Shown: positions 24,698-32,697 of the stretch, piece after piece
How positions within the stretch are numbered: position 1 is the stretch's first letter
How the letters are laid out: each line of letters starts with the position of its first letter
Assembly (NCBI GenBank): GCA_965200525.1
Contig: OZ241368.1
Coordinates: 6,262,001-6,326,000, forward strand
Length of the DNA: 64,000 nucleotides
Source of the DNA: JANNPJ01 sp965200525
GTDB taxonomy: Bacteria; Actinomycetota; Actinomycetes; Actinomycetales; Kineosporiaceae
Direction of reading: 5' to 3'
Notes under the pieces: model-generated
Seen by the model: only the letters and a program-made list of their open reading frames with translations
Told to the model about the DNA's origin: nothing
The model's database searches: none
Made by a program: the position numbers and the translations under genes

Positions 24698-25707
24698 GGG
24701 CGTTCGTCCTGACCGGGCCGAACACCGGGGCGGTGGCCGACGTCGCCGATCCGGTGGCCAGCCCCGGGCAGGCGGTGGTCGACGTCCACCGGGTCGGGGT
24801 CTGCGGCACCGACGTGGAGTTCTTCACCGGGGAGATGGCCTACCTGCACCAGGGCCACGCTCGGTACCCGATGCGGCTCGGCCACGAGTGGTGCGGCGTC
24901 GTCTCGGCCGTCGGCGAAGGCGTCGACCCGGGGTGGCTGGGCCGGCGGGTCACCGGCGACACGATGATCGGCTGCGGGCACTGCGACCGGTGCCGCTCGG
25001 GCCGGCACAACGTCTGTGCCGACCGGGTCGAGATCGGCATCCGGGGCGGCTTCCCGGGAGCCCTGGCCGAGCAGCTGGCGGTGCCGGTCACCGCGCTGCT
25101 CGAGCTGCCCGACGCGGTGGACGACGCGGCCGGGGCGATGGTCGAGCCCGGCGGCAACGCGCTGCGCTCGGTCGCCGGGGCCGGGCTGGCCCCCGGCGAC
25201 CGGGCCCTGGTGCTCGGCACCGGCACGATCGGCCTGCTGGTGGCCGAGTTCGCCCGGGCCCAAGGCGCCGAGGTGCACCTGCTCGGCCGCACCGAGGCCG
25301 ACCTCGGTTTCGCCCGCACGCTCGGATTCGCCGGCGCCTGGACCGCCACCGAGCTGCCCGACCGCCCCTGGCACGCGGTGATCGACGCTTCGAACGCGGC
25401 GTCCCTACCGGCCCTGGCCCTCGAGTTGGTCGAACCGGGCCGGCGGGTGCTCTACATCGGCCTGGCCGGCACACCGAGCCTGATCGACACCCGCACCCTG
25501 GCCCTCAAGGACGTCACCGCGGTCGGCATCCTGGCCGCCTCCCAGGGGCTGGCCGGCACGATCGAGCAGTACGCCGCCGGCGGCGTCGACCCGACCGGGC
25601 TGATCGCCGCGACCGTCGGCCTCGACCGGGCCGGCGACGTCCTGGCCGGATGGCGCCCGGACGGCGCCGGCCCCGGACCCAAGATCCACATCGACCCGCG
25701 CAGCTGA
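24694..25707 (+). CDS. Zinc-dependent alcohol dehydrogenase (MDR family), sugar/polyol type
   Basis: A 337-residue medium-chain dehydrogenase from ATG 24694 (ATGA overlap with the FAH gene). Catalytic zinc ligands are Cys in VGVCGTDVEF and His-Glu in LGHEWCGVV; the structural zinc lobe is GCGHCDRCRSGRHNVC. The Rossmann motif LGTGTIGLL is NAD(P)-binding. The group includes threonine, sorbitol and galactitol dehydrogenases. It may carry out the first oxidation of the sugar in this operon. Confidence 0.9.
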   Translation: MRAFVLTGPNTGAVADVADPVASPGQAVVDVHRVGVCGTDVEFFTGEMAYLHQGHARYPMRLGHEWCGVVSAVGEGVDPGWLGRRVTGDTMIGCGHCDRCRSGRHNVCADRVEIGIRGGFPGALAEQLAVPVTALLELPDAVDDAAGAMVEPGGNALRSVAGAGLAPGDRALVLGTGTIGLLVAEFARAQGAEVHLLGRTEADLGFARTLGFAGAWTATELPDRPWHAVIDASNAASLPALALELVEPGRRVLYIGLAGTPSLIDTRTLALKDVTAVGILAASQGLAGTIEQYAAGGVDPTGLIAATVGLDRAGDVLAGWRPDGAGPGPKIHIDPRS

Positions 25708-25718
25708 GAGGCAGACCC

Positions 25719-26501
25719 ATGAGCGACTTCGACGACGTGACGGCCGCCGTCACCGGCAACGACTTCGACGGGCTGGTGGCCGTGGTCACCGGCGGCGCCA
25801 GCGGGATCGGCGCCGCCACCGCCGCCCTGCTGATCGGCCGGGGGGCCCGGGTCGCCGTCCTGGATCGGTCCTTCACCACCGTGCAGCGGAAGACGACCCT
25901 CGAGGTGCCCTGTGACGTCGCCGACCGGGCTTCGGTCGAGGCCGCGATCGGCACGGTGGTGGAGGTTTTCGGCGGGATCGACGTCCTGATCAACAACGCC
26001 GGGATCGGCGCGGTCGGCGACGTCGCCGCCAACGACGACGCCGAGTGGGCCCGGGTGCTCGACGTGAACGTGATCGGCATCGCCCGGGTCAGCCGGGCGG
26101 CCCTGCCCCACCTGCGCACCTCGGCCCACCCGGCGGTGGTCAACACCTGTTCGGTGGTGGCGAACGTGGGGGTGCCCCAGCGGGCCCTGTACGCGGCCAG
26201 CAAGGGCGCCGTCCGGTCGCTGACCCTGGCCATGGCCGCCGATCACGTGAAGGAGGGGATCCGGGTGAACGGGGTCACCCCCGGAACGGCCGACACTCCG
26301 TGGGTGGGCCGGCTGCTGGACGCCGCCCCGGACGCCGAGGCGGCCGCCGCCGCGCTGCGGGCCCGGCAGCCGATGGGCCGGCTGGTCAGCGCGGGCGAGG
26401 TGGCCCACGCCATCGTCTACCTGGCCGGGCCGCAGTCGGCCTCGACCACCGGCACCATGCTGGCCGTGGACGGCGGAATGGCCGGGATCAAGGTCGGCTG
26501 A
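25719..26501 (+). CDS. Short-chain dehydrogenase/reductase
   Basis: A 260-residue classical SDR from ATG 25719, GAGAGG upstream. Cofactor motif TGGASGIG, NNAG (LINNAGIG), catalytic Ser in NTCSVVANVG, Tyr-x3-Lys in YAASKGA and the terminal VDGGMAGIKVG. It resembles 2-keto-3-deoxy-L-fuconate-type 4-dehydrogenases, which work directly upstream of FAH-type hydrolases (inference from context). Last gene of the operon; followed by a palindromic terminator. Confidence 0.9.
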   Translation: MSDFDDVTAAVTGNDFDGLVAVVTGGASGIGAATAALLIGRGARVAVLDRSFTTVQRKTTLEVPCDVADRASVEAAIGTVVEVFGGIDVLINNAGIGAVGDVAANDDAEWARVLDVNVIGIARVSRAALPHLRTSAHPAVVNTCSVVANVGVPQRALYAASKGAVRSLTLAMAADHVKEGIRVNGVTPGTADTPWVGRLLDAAPDAEAAAAALRARQPMGRLVSAGEVAHAIVYLAGPQSASTTGTMLAVDGGMAGIKVG

Positions 26502-26502
26502 C

Positions 26503-26522
26503 CCCGGCCCCCGGGGGCCGGG
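26503..26522. terminator. 20-bp perfect palindrome between convergent genes
   Basis: CCCGGCCCCC followed directly by GGGGGCCGGG spans 26503-26522 in the 22-bp gap between the SDR stop and the phosphotransferase stop. It can extrude a very stable hairpin on both strands, suiting a bidirectional terminator. Confidence 0.6.
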
Positions 26523-26523
26523 A

Positions 26524-27414
26524 TCAGCCGTTCTCGGCGACGTCCAGCAGCACCTGTTCGACGGTCCGGACAGCCGGTGCGGCGAAGGCCGGATTGCTGG
26601 TCCGGTAGTAGGAAATGATCAGGGCCGCCTGGTGCAGGGCGTATCCGCGGGCCCGGGCCCAGGTGCCGTCGTCAACGGCCAGCGCCTGCCGGAACGTGGC
26701 CCGGCCGGCCGGACCGAACACGCTCCAGGCCGCGATCAGGTCGGCGGCCGGATCGCCGACCCCGGCCGAGCCGAAGTCGAGCACCGCGCTCAGCCGGCCG
26801 CCCTCCACCAGCAGGTTGGGCCGCAGCAGGTCGGCGTGGATCCAGACCGGGTCGCCGGACCAGCCCGGCGCGGCCAGGGCCGACTCCCAGGCCGCGAGCC
26901 CGCCGACGGCATCGATCAGGTCGCGGCCGGCCCCGATCGCCGCCCGGGTCGGCCCGTCGAGCTCGCCCAGCGGACGGCGTCCGGCTCCGGGCGCCTCGAC
27001 GACGGGCTCGACGGCCTGGAGCTCGGCGACGAACCGGGCCAGTTCCCGGGCGGCCCGGGGTTCGTCGGCGATCCGGTCGTCGGCGTACGGCTCCCCTTCC
27101 AGCCACCGGTAGATCGCCCACGGCACCGGGCATTCGGCGGTCGGCCGGCCCAGTTCGAGCGGCCTCGGGACGGCCAGGCTGAGCCGGGGAGCCAGCACCG
27201 GCAGCCAGCGGCACTCCTGTTCCAGCCCACCGGCCCATCGCGGGGACCGGGGCAGCCGGAGGCAGAGGTCGTCACCGAGCCGGTAGATCACGTTCACCGT
27301 GCCGGTCGAGCTCAGCGGGCGCAGGGGCAGGCCGGCGAACCGGGGAAACTGCTCGGCGACGAGCCGGGTCAAGAGCTCCGGGCCGGCCGTGATCTCGTCG
27401 TCGTGCATGCTCAT
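26524..27414 (-). CDS. Aminoglycoside phosphotransferase (APH) family protein
   Basis: A 296-residue kinase-fold protein from ATG 27414. APH hallmarks are VNVIYRLGDDLCLRLPR (nucleotide-binding strand), WIHADLLRPNLLVEGGRL (catalytic loop, HxDxxxxN) and AVLDFGSAGVGDPAADLIAAW (Mg-binding DFG-like). This subgroup includes predicted antibiotic phosphotransferases but most members are uncharacterised small-molecule kinases. Longer in-frame readings upstream lack family sequence. It ends opposite the sugar-acid operon and starts 10 bp downstream of the response-regulator stop on the same strand, so read-through from that operon is possible. Confidence 0.85.
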   Translation of the reverse strand: MSMHDDEITAGPELLTRLVAEQFPRFAGLPLRPLSSTGTVNVIYRLGDDLCLRLPRSPRWAGGLEQECRWLPVLAPRLSLAVPRPLELGRPTAECPVPWAIYRWLEGEPYADDRIADEPRAARELARFVAELQAVEPVVEAPGAGRRPLGELDGPTRAAIGAGRDLIDAVGGLAAWESALAAPGWSGDPVWIHADLLRPNLLVEGGRLSAVLDFGSAGVGDPAADLIAAWSVFGPAGRATFRQALAVDDGTWARARGYALHQAALIISYYRTSNPAFAAPAVRTVEQVLLDVAENG

Positions 27415-27424
27415 CGCATCGAGG

Positions 27425-27859
27425 CTAGTGGCTGGGGTCGGGCGCCTTCTCGTTGATCTCCAGCCAGTAGGTGCCGAGCACCTTGGTCGTCTCCAGAAAC
27501 TCCGGGAACGAGAACGCCTTGCGGACATAGCTGTTGGCCCCGGAGCGGTAGCTCTGGGTGATGTCCTGCTCCTCGGCCGAGGTGGTCAGCACAATCACCG
27601 GCAGCGACAGCGTGCTGACGTCGGAACGCAGGTACTTGAGCACCTCGAGCCCGCTCATCCGAGGCATGTTCATGTCCAGCAGCACGAACGCCGGCCGCAG
27701 CGGCTCGGTGTCCCCCTCGGGCAGCAGCAGGTCCAGGGCCTCGGCCCCGTCATGGGCGACCACGATCTCGTTGTCGAAATTGTTCTTCCGGAACGCCCGC
27801 ACGGTGAACATCACGTCGTCCGGGTTGTCGTCCACGACCAGAATCGCGTCACTGCGCAT
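27425..27859 (-). CDS. Single-domain response regulator (Rcp1-like)
   Basis: A 144-residue receiver with no output domain. Acidic pocket DD at 10-11, phosphoacceptor D62 in LLDMNMPRMSG, Thr in VLTTSAEEQD, Lys in YVRKAFSFPEF. The insertion between alpha2 and beta3 (LPEGDTEPLRP) is the Rcp1/phytochrome-partner type. It overlaps the kinase gene by 11 bp. It probably passes phosphate to another protein or acts by protein contact. Confidence 0.9.
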   Translation of the reverse strand: MRSDAILVVDDNPDDVMFTVRAFRKNNFDNEIVVAHDGAEALDLLLPEGDTEPLRPAFVLLDMNMPRMSGLEVLKYLRSDVSTLSLPVIVLTTSAEEQDITQSYRSGANSYVRKAFSFPEFLETTKVLGTYWLEINEKAPDPSH

Positions 27860-29012
27860 TGCTGACCTCCCGTTGCGGTCGTGAGACCCGCGAGTCCAAT
27901 GTGAAGAAGAACGTCGCTCCCTGATCCGGAGTCGACTCGGCCCAGATCGAGCCCCCGTGCCGGATGATCACCCGGTGAGCGATGGCCAGGCCGATCCCGC
28001 TGCCGGTGAAGTCGTTGGCGCTGTGCAGTCGCTGGAACGGCTCGAACAGTTTCTGGTCGTACCGGGGGTCGAAGCCGGCCCCGTTGTCGCGGACGAAGAA
28101 CACCGGCCCGGGGGCCACCGGCGCGACTCCCAGCTCGATCCGGGCCCGCGGCCGCTTGGCCGAGAACTTCCAGGCATTCGCGATGATGTTGTAGAGGGCG
28201 ATTCGCAGCAGGTGCCAGTCTCCGACGGCGGCCATGTTGGGGTCGATCACGATCTCGACCTCACGCTCGGGTTCGGCCGCCCGGAACTCCTGCACGATCA
28301 GGGAGGCCAGCTCGGCCAGATCCACCCGCTGACGGCGCAACTCGGCCCGGGTGGTCTGGGACAGCCGGAGCAGGTCCTCGATCAGCTGGGCCATCCGGAC
28401 CGCGTTGGCCTGCAGCCGGTGCAGGTGCGAGACGCCGGTCTCGTCGAGCTGGTCGCCGTAGTCGTCCAGCAGGAGCTGGCTGAAGCCGCTGAGCGAGCGC
28501 AACGGGGCCCGCAGGTCGTGCGAGACCGAGTAGGCGAAGGCGTCCAGTTCGCGGGTGCTGGCCCGCAGCTCGGCGGTGCGCTCGTCGACCCGGCGTTCCA
28601 GATCGGCGTTGAGGTCGGCCACCGCCTGCTCGGCCCGCTTGCGGTCGGTGATGTCGGTCGAGATGCCGCAGACGGCGTAGGCCTCGCCCGCGTCGTCCAG
28701 AAGCGGGAACTTCACCGTGAGGTAGGTCCGCAGATCGCCCTCGGTGTCCGGCACGGCCTCCTCCATCTGGACCGGCCCACCGCTACGGGCCGCCTGCAGG
28801 TCGTTGGCCCGGAACTCGTCGGCGACCGCGGGCGGGAACAGGTCGTGGTCGGTCAGACCGACGATCTCCTCCCGGCGGACCGAGAACAGCCGTTCGTACT
28901 CGCGGTTGATCAGCATGTAGCGACCGTCCAGGTCGCGCATGTAGATCACGGCGGAGGTGTGGTCGAGCAGGGCCACGAGTTGGTCGCGGCCGACCCGAGA
29001 GTCGTGCTCCAT
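27849..29012 (-). CDS. PAS-domain histidine kinase of phytochrome-kinase type
   Basis: A 387-residue soluble kinase. One PAS domain (about 10-125: VIYMRDLDGRYMLINREYERLF and the PAC segment VCGISTDITDRKRAEQ), a coiled coil (about 126-152), HisKA with H165 in YSVSHDLRAPLRSLSGFS and HATPase with NIIANAWKFS, DNGAGFDP and GSGIGLAIAHRVI. The PHDLRAPLR-type H-box matches kinases paired with Rcp1-like receivers. No GAF/PHY chromophore domain is present. ATG 29012 directly abuts the TAG of the upstream 483-aa gene, so the three genes are a tight operon. The N-terminal signal is unknown; PAS ligands can be haem, flavin or small molecules. Confidence 0.9.
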   Translation of the reverse strand: MEHDSRVGRDQLVALLDHTSAVIYMRDLDGRYMLINREYERLFSVRREEIVGLTDHDLFPPAVADEFRANDLQAARSGGPVQMEEAVPDTEGDLRTYLTVKFPLLDDAGEAYAVCGISTDITDRKRAEQAVADLNADLERRVDERTAELRASTRELDAFAYSVSHDLRAPLRSLSGFSQLLLDDYGDQLDETGVSHLHRLQANAVRMAQLIEDLLRLSQTTRAELRRQRVDLAELASLIVQEFRAAEPEREVEIVIDPNMAAVGDWHLLRIALYNIIANAWKFSAKRPRARIELGVAPVAPGPVFFVRDNGAGFDPRYDQKLFEPFQRLHSANDFTGSGIGLAIAHRVIIRHGGSIWAESTPDQGATFFFTLDSRVSRPQREVSNAQ

Positions 29013-30464
29013 CTATCCGTTGTCCGATCGCTGCGGGAAGACGGCGGGTCCGGCGCCGGACCCGCCGGACGCGCCGGTCGCGCCCACCGGGGGCCCGGGG
29101 ACGCCGAGGTCGGCCTGAGCCAGCCGCGATCCGATGAACCGGACCACCGGCCGGGTCGGCCCGCCGGCCGTGGCGGGGTGGCCGGCGGTGCCGACCGTGA
29201 TCACCCGCAACGGCCGGAGAACGTGGTGGTTGCGGACCCGGGTCAGGTGCTCGAGCCAGCTCTCGTCCATCCCGGTGGTGCCCGACCGGTTCGAGACCAC
29301 GCCGGGATCGCCGTAGCCCTCCCGGTCCCGGGCGGCCTGGGGCGCGAACAGGAACAGCTTGCTCAGGCGCAGGTGGCCACCGGCCACCCGGGCGTGGGCG
29401 TTGAGCAACCGGTGCAGGGCGAGCAGCACCGGATGGCGGGATACCAGCTCGGTCAGCTCGGGCACCGACAGGGTGGTCAGCTGCTCGCCGCTCACCCCGG
29501 CCCGGTGCAGCGCGGCCTGTGGCAGCGAGTCGCGGTTCATCAGCTTCGACAGCATTCGCCGCTCGTCGTCCAGCAGGCCGGGATAGACCCGCTGCAACCG
29601 GGCCGGGTACTCCGGCATGGCGATGCCCACCACGAGGTCGCGGATGAGCGACTCGGCGTCGAGGGCCCCACTGGGCGGCACGTCGCCCGGTCGCCAGTGC
29701 ACGGCGTACTGCCGGAACACGTCCATGAAGTAGTTCACCCGCAGGCCCTCACCGACCGGGCGGGCGGCGAAGCCGTGGTTGAGGTCGCGCAGCGCGTCGA
29801 GCAGCAGCACAGCCCGGTCGATCCGCTTCCGGGCCGATGGTTCGGCCAGGTCGACCGATCCGTCGGACAGCGGCAGCAGTTCGCGGTTGACCGCTCGTTC
29901 CAGCACCTCGGACGCCTTGAGCAGGCCGAAGAACCGGGTCTCGTCGGTGGTGCCGGTGTAGGTGCGGGTCAGGCCGTCGCCGAACGAGCTGGGCAGGAGG
30001 GCCAGCGGGACGCCGTTCAGAACGACCTCGGCCGGCGGCAGGTTCCAGCGGATCAGCGAGGCGTAGGAGTCGCGGGGGCCGTGCCCGGTGCCGGTCCGGT
30101 CGGCCAGAGCGCCGTAGTAGGCGGTGAACGGTTCCCGGTCGGGGCCGGCGGTGATGCCGGCGAAGGCCTGCTCGGGCGTGGCCCGGTGGGACTCGTCGGC
30201 CTCCTGGTAGTGCCGGCCGAGCGAGGCCCCGGCCAGACCCAGCAGCACCACGGCCTGCTGCGCCTGGATCGGCGAGAAGGCTGCCGCGGGGGGCAGCTGG
30301 GGCAGCACCTGCTCGCTGAACGCCCGGGCGAAATCCGGCCAGGGACGGCGGCCGTCGAGGACGGCCTGGTTCAGGGCCGTCATCTCGGTCAGGCACCACT
30401 CGCCGACCCGGCGCAGGACAGCTGGCAGCGACTCGCGGTCCGCATGAGCCGCTGAGCACTGCAT
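29013..30464 (-). CDS. Uncharacterised protein; possible PrnB/indoleamine-dioxygenase superfamily
   Basis: A 483-residue, probably soluble, mostly helical protein; no signal peptide or membrane span. I do not recognise it firmly. Segments RVNYFMDVFRQYAVHW, NAHARVAGGHLRLSKLFLF and, about 25 residues later, SNRSGTTGMDESWLEHL recall the C-terminal region of haem-binding TDO/IDO/PrnB-fold proteins, in which a proximal His precedes a GTxG motif. If so, a His in GGHLRL would bind haem. The last about 60 residues are Pro/Gly-rich and disordered. Being first in an operon with a PAS kinase and an Rcp1-like receiver suggests it makes or senses the kinase signal (inference). Confidence 0.45.
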   Translation of the reverse strand: MQCSAAHADRESLPAVLRRVGEWCLTEMTALNQAVLDGRRPWPDFARAFSEQVLPQLPPAAAFSPIQAQQAVVLLGLAGASLGRHYQEADESHRATPEQAFAGITAGPDREPFTAYYGALADRTGTGHGPRDSYASLIRWNLPPAEVVLNGVPLALLPSSFGDGLTRTYTGTTDETRFFGLLKASEVLERAVNRELLPLSDGSVDLAEPSARKRIDRAVLLLDALRDLNHGFAARPVGEGLRVNYFMDVFRQYAVHWRPGDVPPSGALDAESLIRDLVVGIAMPEYPARLQRVYPGLLDDERRMLSKLMNRDSLPQAALHRAGVSGEQLTTLSVPELTELVSRHPVLLALHRLLNAHARVAGGHLRLSKLFLFAPQAARDREGYGDPGVVSNRSGTTGMDESWLEHLTRVRNHHVLRPLRVITVGTAGHPATAGGPTRPVVRFIGSRLAQADLGVPGPPVGATGASGGSGAGPAVFPQRSDNG

Positions 30465-30536
30465 GCGTTCAAAGTATCACTGTGCGTAGTTCACCGTCGC
30501 TGGACCGGCCCAACCGATGCAGCTGGCTCCGGCTGG

Positions 30537-31286
30537 TCAGCCTCCCGAGATGGTCCAGACGCCGGCCACGACGTGGTTGCCCGGCGTCCACACGATGTGG
30601 CCCCGCCCGACGTTCTGGTAGTCGATCACCACGGTTCGCGGATGCTTGCCGAAAGCGTGCACCACCTTCCCCGACTCGGTCGGGGCCCGGTCGGCGCCGT
30701 CCTCGCCCTCCCAGATCAGTTCGCCGGCGGTCAGGCTGAGCCGGCGCTTGGCCTTCACGCTGAGCACCACCTGCCCGCTGGTCCGGTCGTAGGTGGCGAA
30801 CCGGGCCGACTTCAGGGTCAGCGAGGCGACCTCGTCGCCACCGCGGAACATGGTCACGGTGTCGCCCTTCTGCACGTAGGCGACGGCGTGCGGGCGGCCG
30901 CCCACGCTCTCGCCACTCGGCGTCAGCGACCAGACGCCGGCGACCACGCCCGGGCCGGGAGACCAGATGATCGGGCCGGTGCCGGATCGGCGGAAGTCCA
31001 GGGTGATCGTGCGGCTGCGCCGGCTCCGGGTGCGGATCACGGCGTCGGTGTCGATCGGGGCGTCGAACGGGTGCTGCTCGGCGCCGTCCTGATCGCGCCA
31101 GGCGAACTCGTGCGGGCCGAAGGTGAACTCACGGCGGGCCTTCACGCTCAGCGTGGCCCGGACGCCGGCGGCCGTGGCCCGGGCCGAGTGCAGGGTCAGC
31201 GTGGCCACGACGTCCCCGTCGCGGTAGACGGTGACGGTGGCGCCCTTCTGGACGTAGTCCGACGTCTGCAGCAGCGGGTTCAGCAT
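30537..31286 (-). CDS. Uncharacterised protein with two tandem copies of a beta-rich domain
   Basis: A 249-residue protein from ATG 31286 with GGAGG 7 bp upstream. It consists of two about 110-residue repeats: both begin YVQKG-x-TVT-x-x-R-x-GD-x-VA-x-LTL-x-SAR, continue with LSVKA-x-R and a W-x-x-x-DGA element, and end with I-x-W-[ST]PG-x-x-VVAGVW[ST]. The pattern predicts beta sandwiches. No signal peptide is seen. I cannot assign a family. It is divergent from the glycerate kinase gene with 189 bp between starts. An upstream start at 31442 would run into the divergent promoter and is not favoured. Confidence 0.6.
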   Translation of the reverse strand: MLNPLLQTSDYVQKGATVTVYRDGDVVATLTLHSARATAAGVRATLSVKARREFTFGPHEFAWRDQDGAEQHPFDAPIDTDAVIRTRSRRSRTITLDFRRSGTGPIIWSPGPGVVAGVWSLTPSGESVGGRPHAVAYVQKGDTVTMFRGGDEVASLTLKSARFATYDRTSGQVVLSVKAKRRLSLTAGELIWEGEDGADRAPTESGKVVHAFGKHPRTVVIDYQNVGRGHIVWTPGNHVVAGVWTISGG

Positions 31287-31475
31287 CGTGCCTCCAGTCC
31301 GGATCGGCGGGCTCTCATCGGATGAGACGCCGCGACGGCCCGATCGGTTGTGCCCGATCGGAAAGACCGGATCACGGGGGTCGTTCACAGACACAGACGG
31401 GTTTGGGCGCCTGGAGGTGGACACGGACCTACTGTGATTCACACCACAGTGCGGTCTGGGGCAGACTCGCCTGTC

Positions 31476-32636
31476 ATGAGGGACGTCGTGGTGCTGGCCC
31501 CGGACAAGTTCAAGGGGTCGTTGACGGCACCTGCGGTGGCCGCCGCGCTGGCCGCCGGCCTAGCCGGCCACGACCCCGGGGTGGTGGTCCGGTCCGTTCC
31601 GATCGCGGACGGCGGCGACGGCACCCTCGAGGCGGTGCTGGCCTGCGGATTCTCGGCCGTACCGGTGACCGTGCACGGCCCGACGGGTGATCCGGTCCGG
31701 GCCGCGTTCGGGCGGCGCGGCGACACCGCGGTGGTGGAACTGGCCGAGGCCTCCGGCCTGCGCCGGCTGCCCGGTGGCCGGCTCGAACCGCTGCGGTCCT
31801 CCACGTACGGCACCGGCGAGCTGATCCGGGCCGCGCTGGACGCCGGGTGCCACGAGGTGGTGCTCGGCCTCGGCGGCAGCGCGAGTACCGACGGCGGCGC
31901 CGGGCTGCTGCAGGCGCTGGGCCTGCGCCTGCTCGACGACCGGGGCCGCGATCTGCCGCCCGGCGGCGCCGCCCTGGCCGGGCTGAGCTCGGTCGATGAC
32001 GCTGGGCTCGACCCTCGGCTGGCCGAGGCCCGGTTCGTGCTGGCCACCGACGTCGACAATCCGCTGCTGGGACCGGCCGGCGCGGCCGCCGTGTACGGCC
32101 CGCAGAAGGGCGCCGGCCCGGCCGACGTCGACCTCCTGGAGCGCGCTCTGGGTCGCTGGGCCGGGCAGGTCGCCGCCCTGACCGGCTCGGATCACTCGGC
32201 ACAAGATCACTCCGGCCGGGCCGGGGCCGGCGCGGCCGGCGGGGTCGGGTTCGCGGCTCTGGCCCTGCTCGGCGCCGCCGTCCGGCCCGGGATCGAGCTG
32301 ATCCTGGATCTGGTCGATTTCGAGCAGCACCTGCTCGGGGCCCGGCTGGTGATCACCGGGGAGGGCTCGCTCGACGAGCAGAGCCTGCACGGCAAGGCCC
32401 CGGTCGGGGTGGCCACCGCCGCGGCCCGGCACGGCGTGCCGACGATCGCGGTCGCCGGGCGCTGCGAGCTGACGCCGGCCCGGCTCGAGCCGGCCGGGCT
32501 GGTCGCCGCCTACGCCCTGACCGACCTCGAGCCGGACCCGGCGATCTGCATCGCCGAGGCGGCCCGGCTGCTCGAGCACCTGGCCCGGACGGTGATCGGC
32601 CCGGCCTGGCCGGCTCCGCCCGCTCTCACCCAGTGA
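31476..32636 (+). CDS. Glycerate kinase (GarK family)
   Basis: A 386-residue enzyme phosphorylating D-glycerate with ATP. Signature motifs are VLAPDKFKGSLTA at the N terminus, PIADGGDGTLEAV, LGLGGSASTDGGAGLLQALG, ATDVDNPLLGPAGAAAVYGPQKGA (shown in part as DVDNPLLGP) and ITGEGSLDEQSLHGKAPVGV. Length is normal for the family. ATG 31476 is the first in frame with family alignment. Stand-alone gene; it would feed glycerate from sugar-acid or glyoxylate metabolism into glycolysis. Confidence 0.93.
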   Translation: MRDVVVLAPDKFKGSLTAPAVAAALAAGLAGHDPGVVVRSVPIADGGDGTLEAVLACGFSAVPVTVHGPTGDPVRAAFGRRGDTAVVELAEASGLRRLPGGRLEPLRSSTYGTGELIRAALDAGCHEVVLGLGGSASTDGGAGLLQALGLRLLDDRGRDLPPGGAALAGLSSVDDAGLDPRLAEARFVLATDVDNPLLGPAGAAAVYGPQKGAGPADVDLLERALGRWAGQVAALTGSDHSAQDHSGRAGAGAAGGVGFAALALLGAAVRPGIELILDLVDFEQHLLGARLVITGEGSLDEQSLHGKAPVGVATAAARHGVPTIAVAGRCELTPARLEPAGLVAAYALTDLEPDPAICIAEAARLLEHLARTVIGPAWPAPPALTQ

Positions 32637-32676
32637 GAGATGACTCACGGCCGTTCCGGCCAATCGGTGGTTCGGC

Positions 32677-32695
32677 TTAGGTTAGGCTTGCCTAA
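32677..32695 (+). promoter_or_regulatory. IdeR/DmdR-type iron box
   Basis: TTAGGTTAGGCTTGCCTAA matches the 19-bp palindromic actinobacterial iron box (TTAGGTTAGGCTAACCTAA) at 17 of 19 positions. It ends 2 bp before the ferredoxin reductase ATG, so bound repressor would cover the transcription start and any transcript would be leaderless or nearly so. Predicts derepression in low iron. Confidence 0.85.
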
Positions 32696-32697
32696 CT

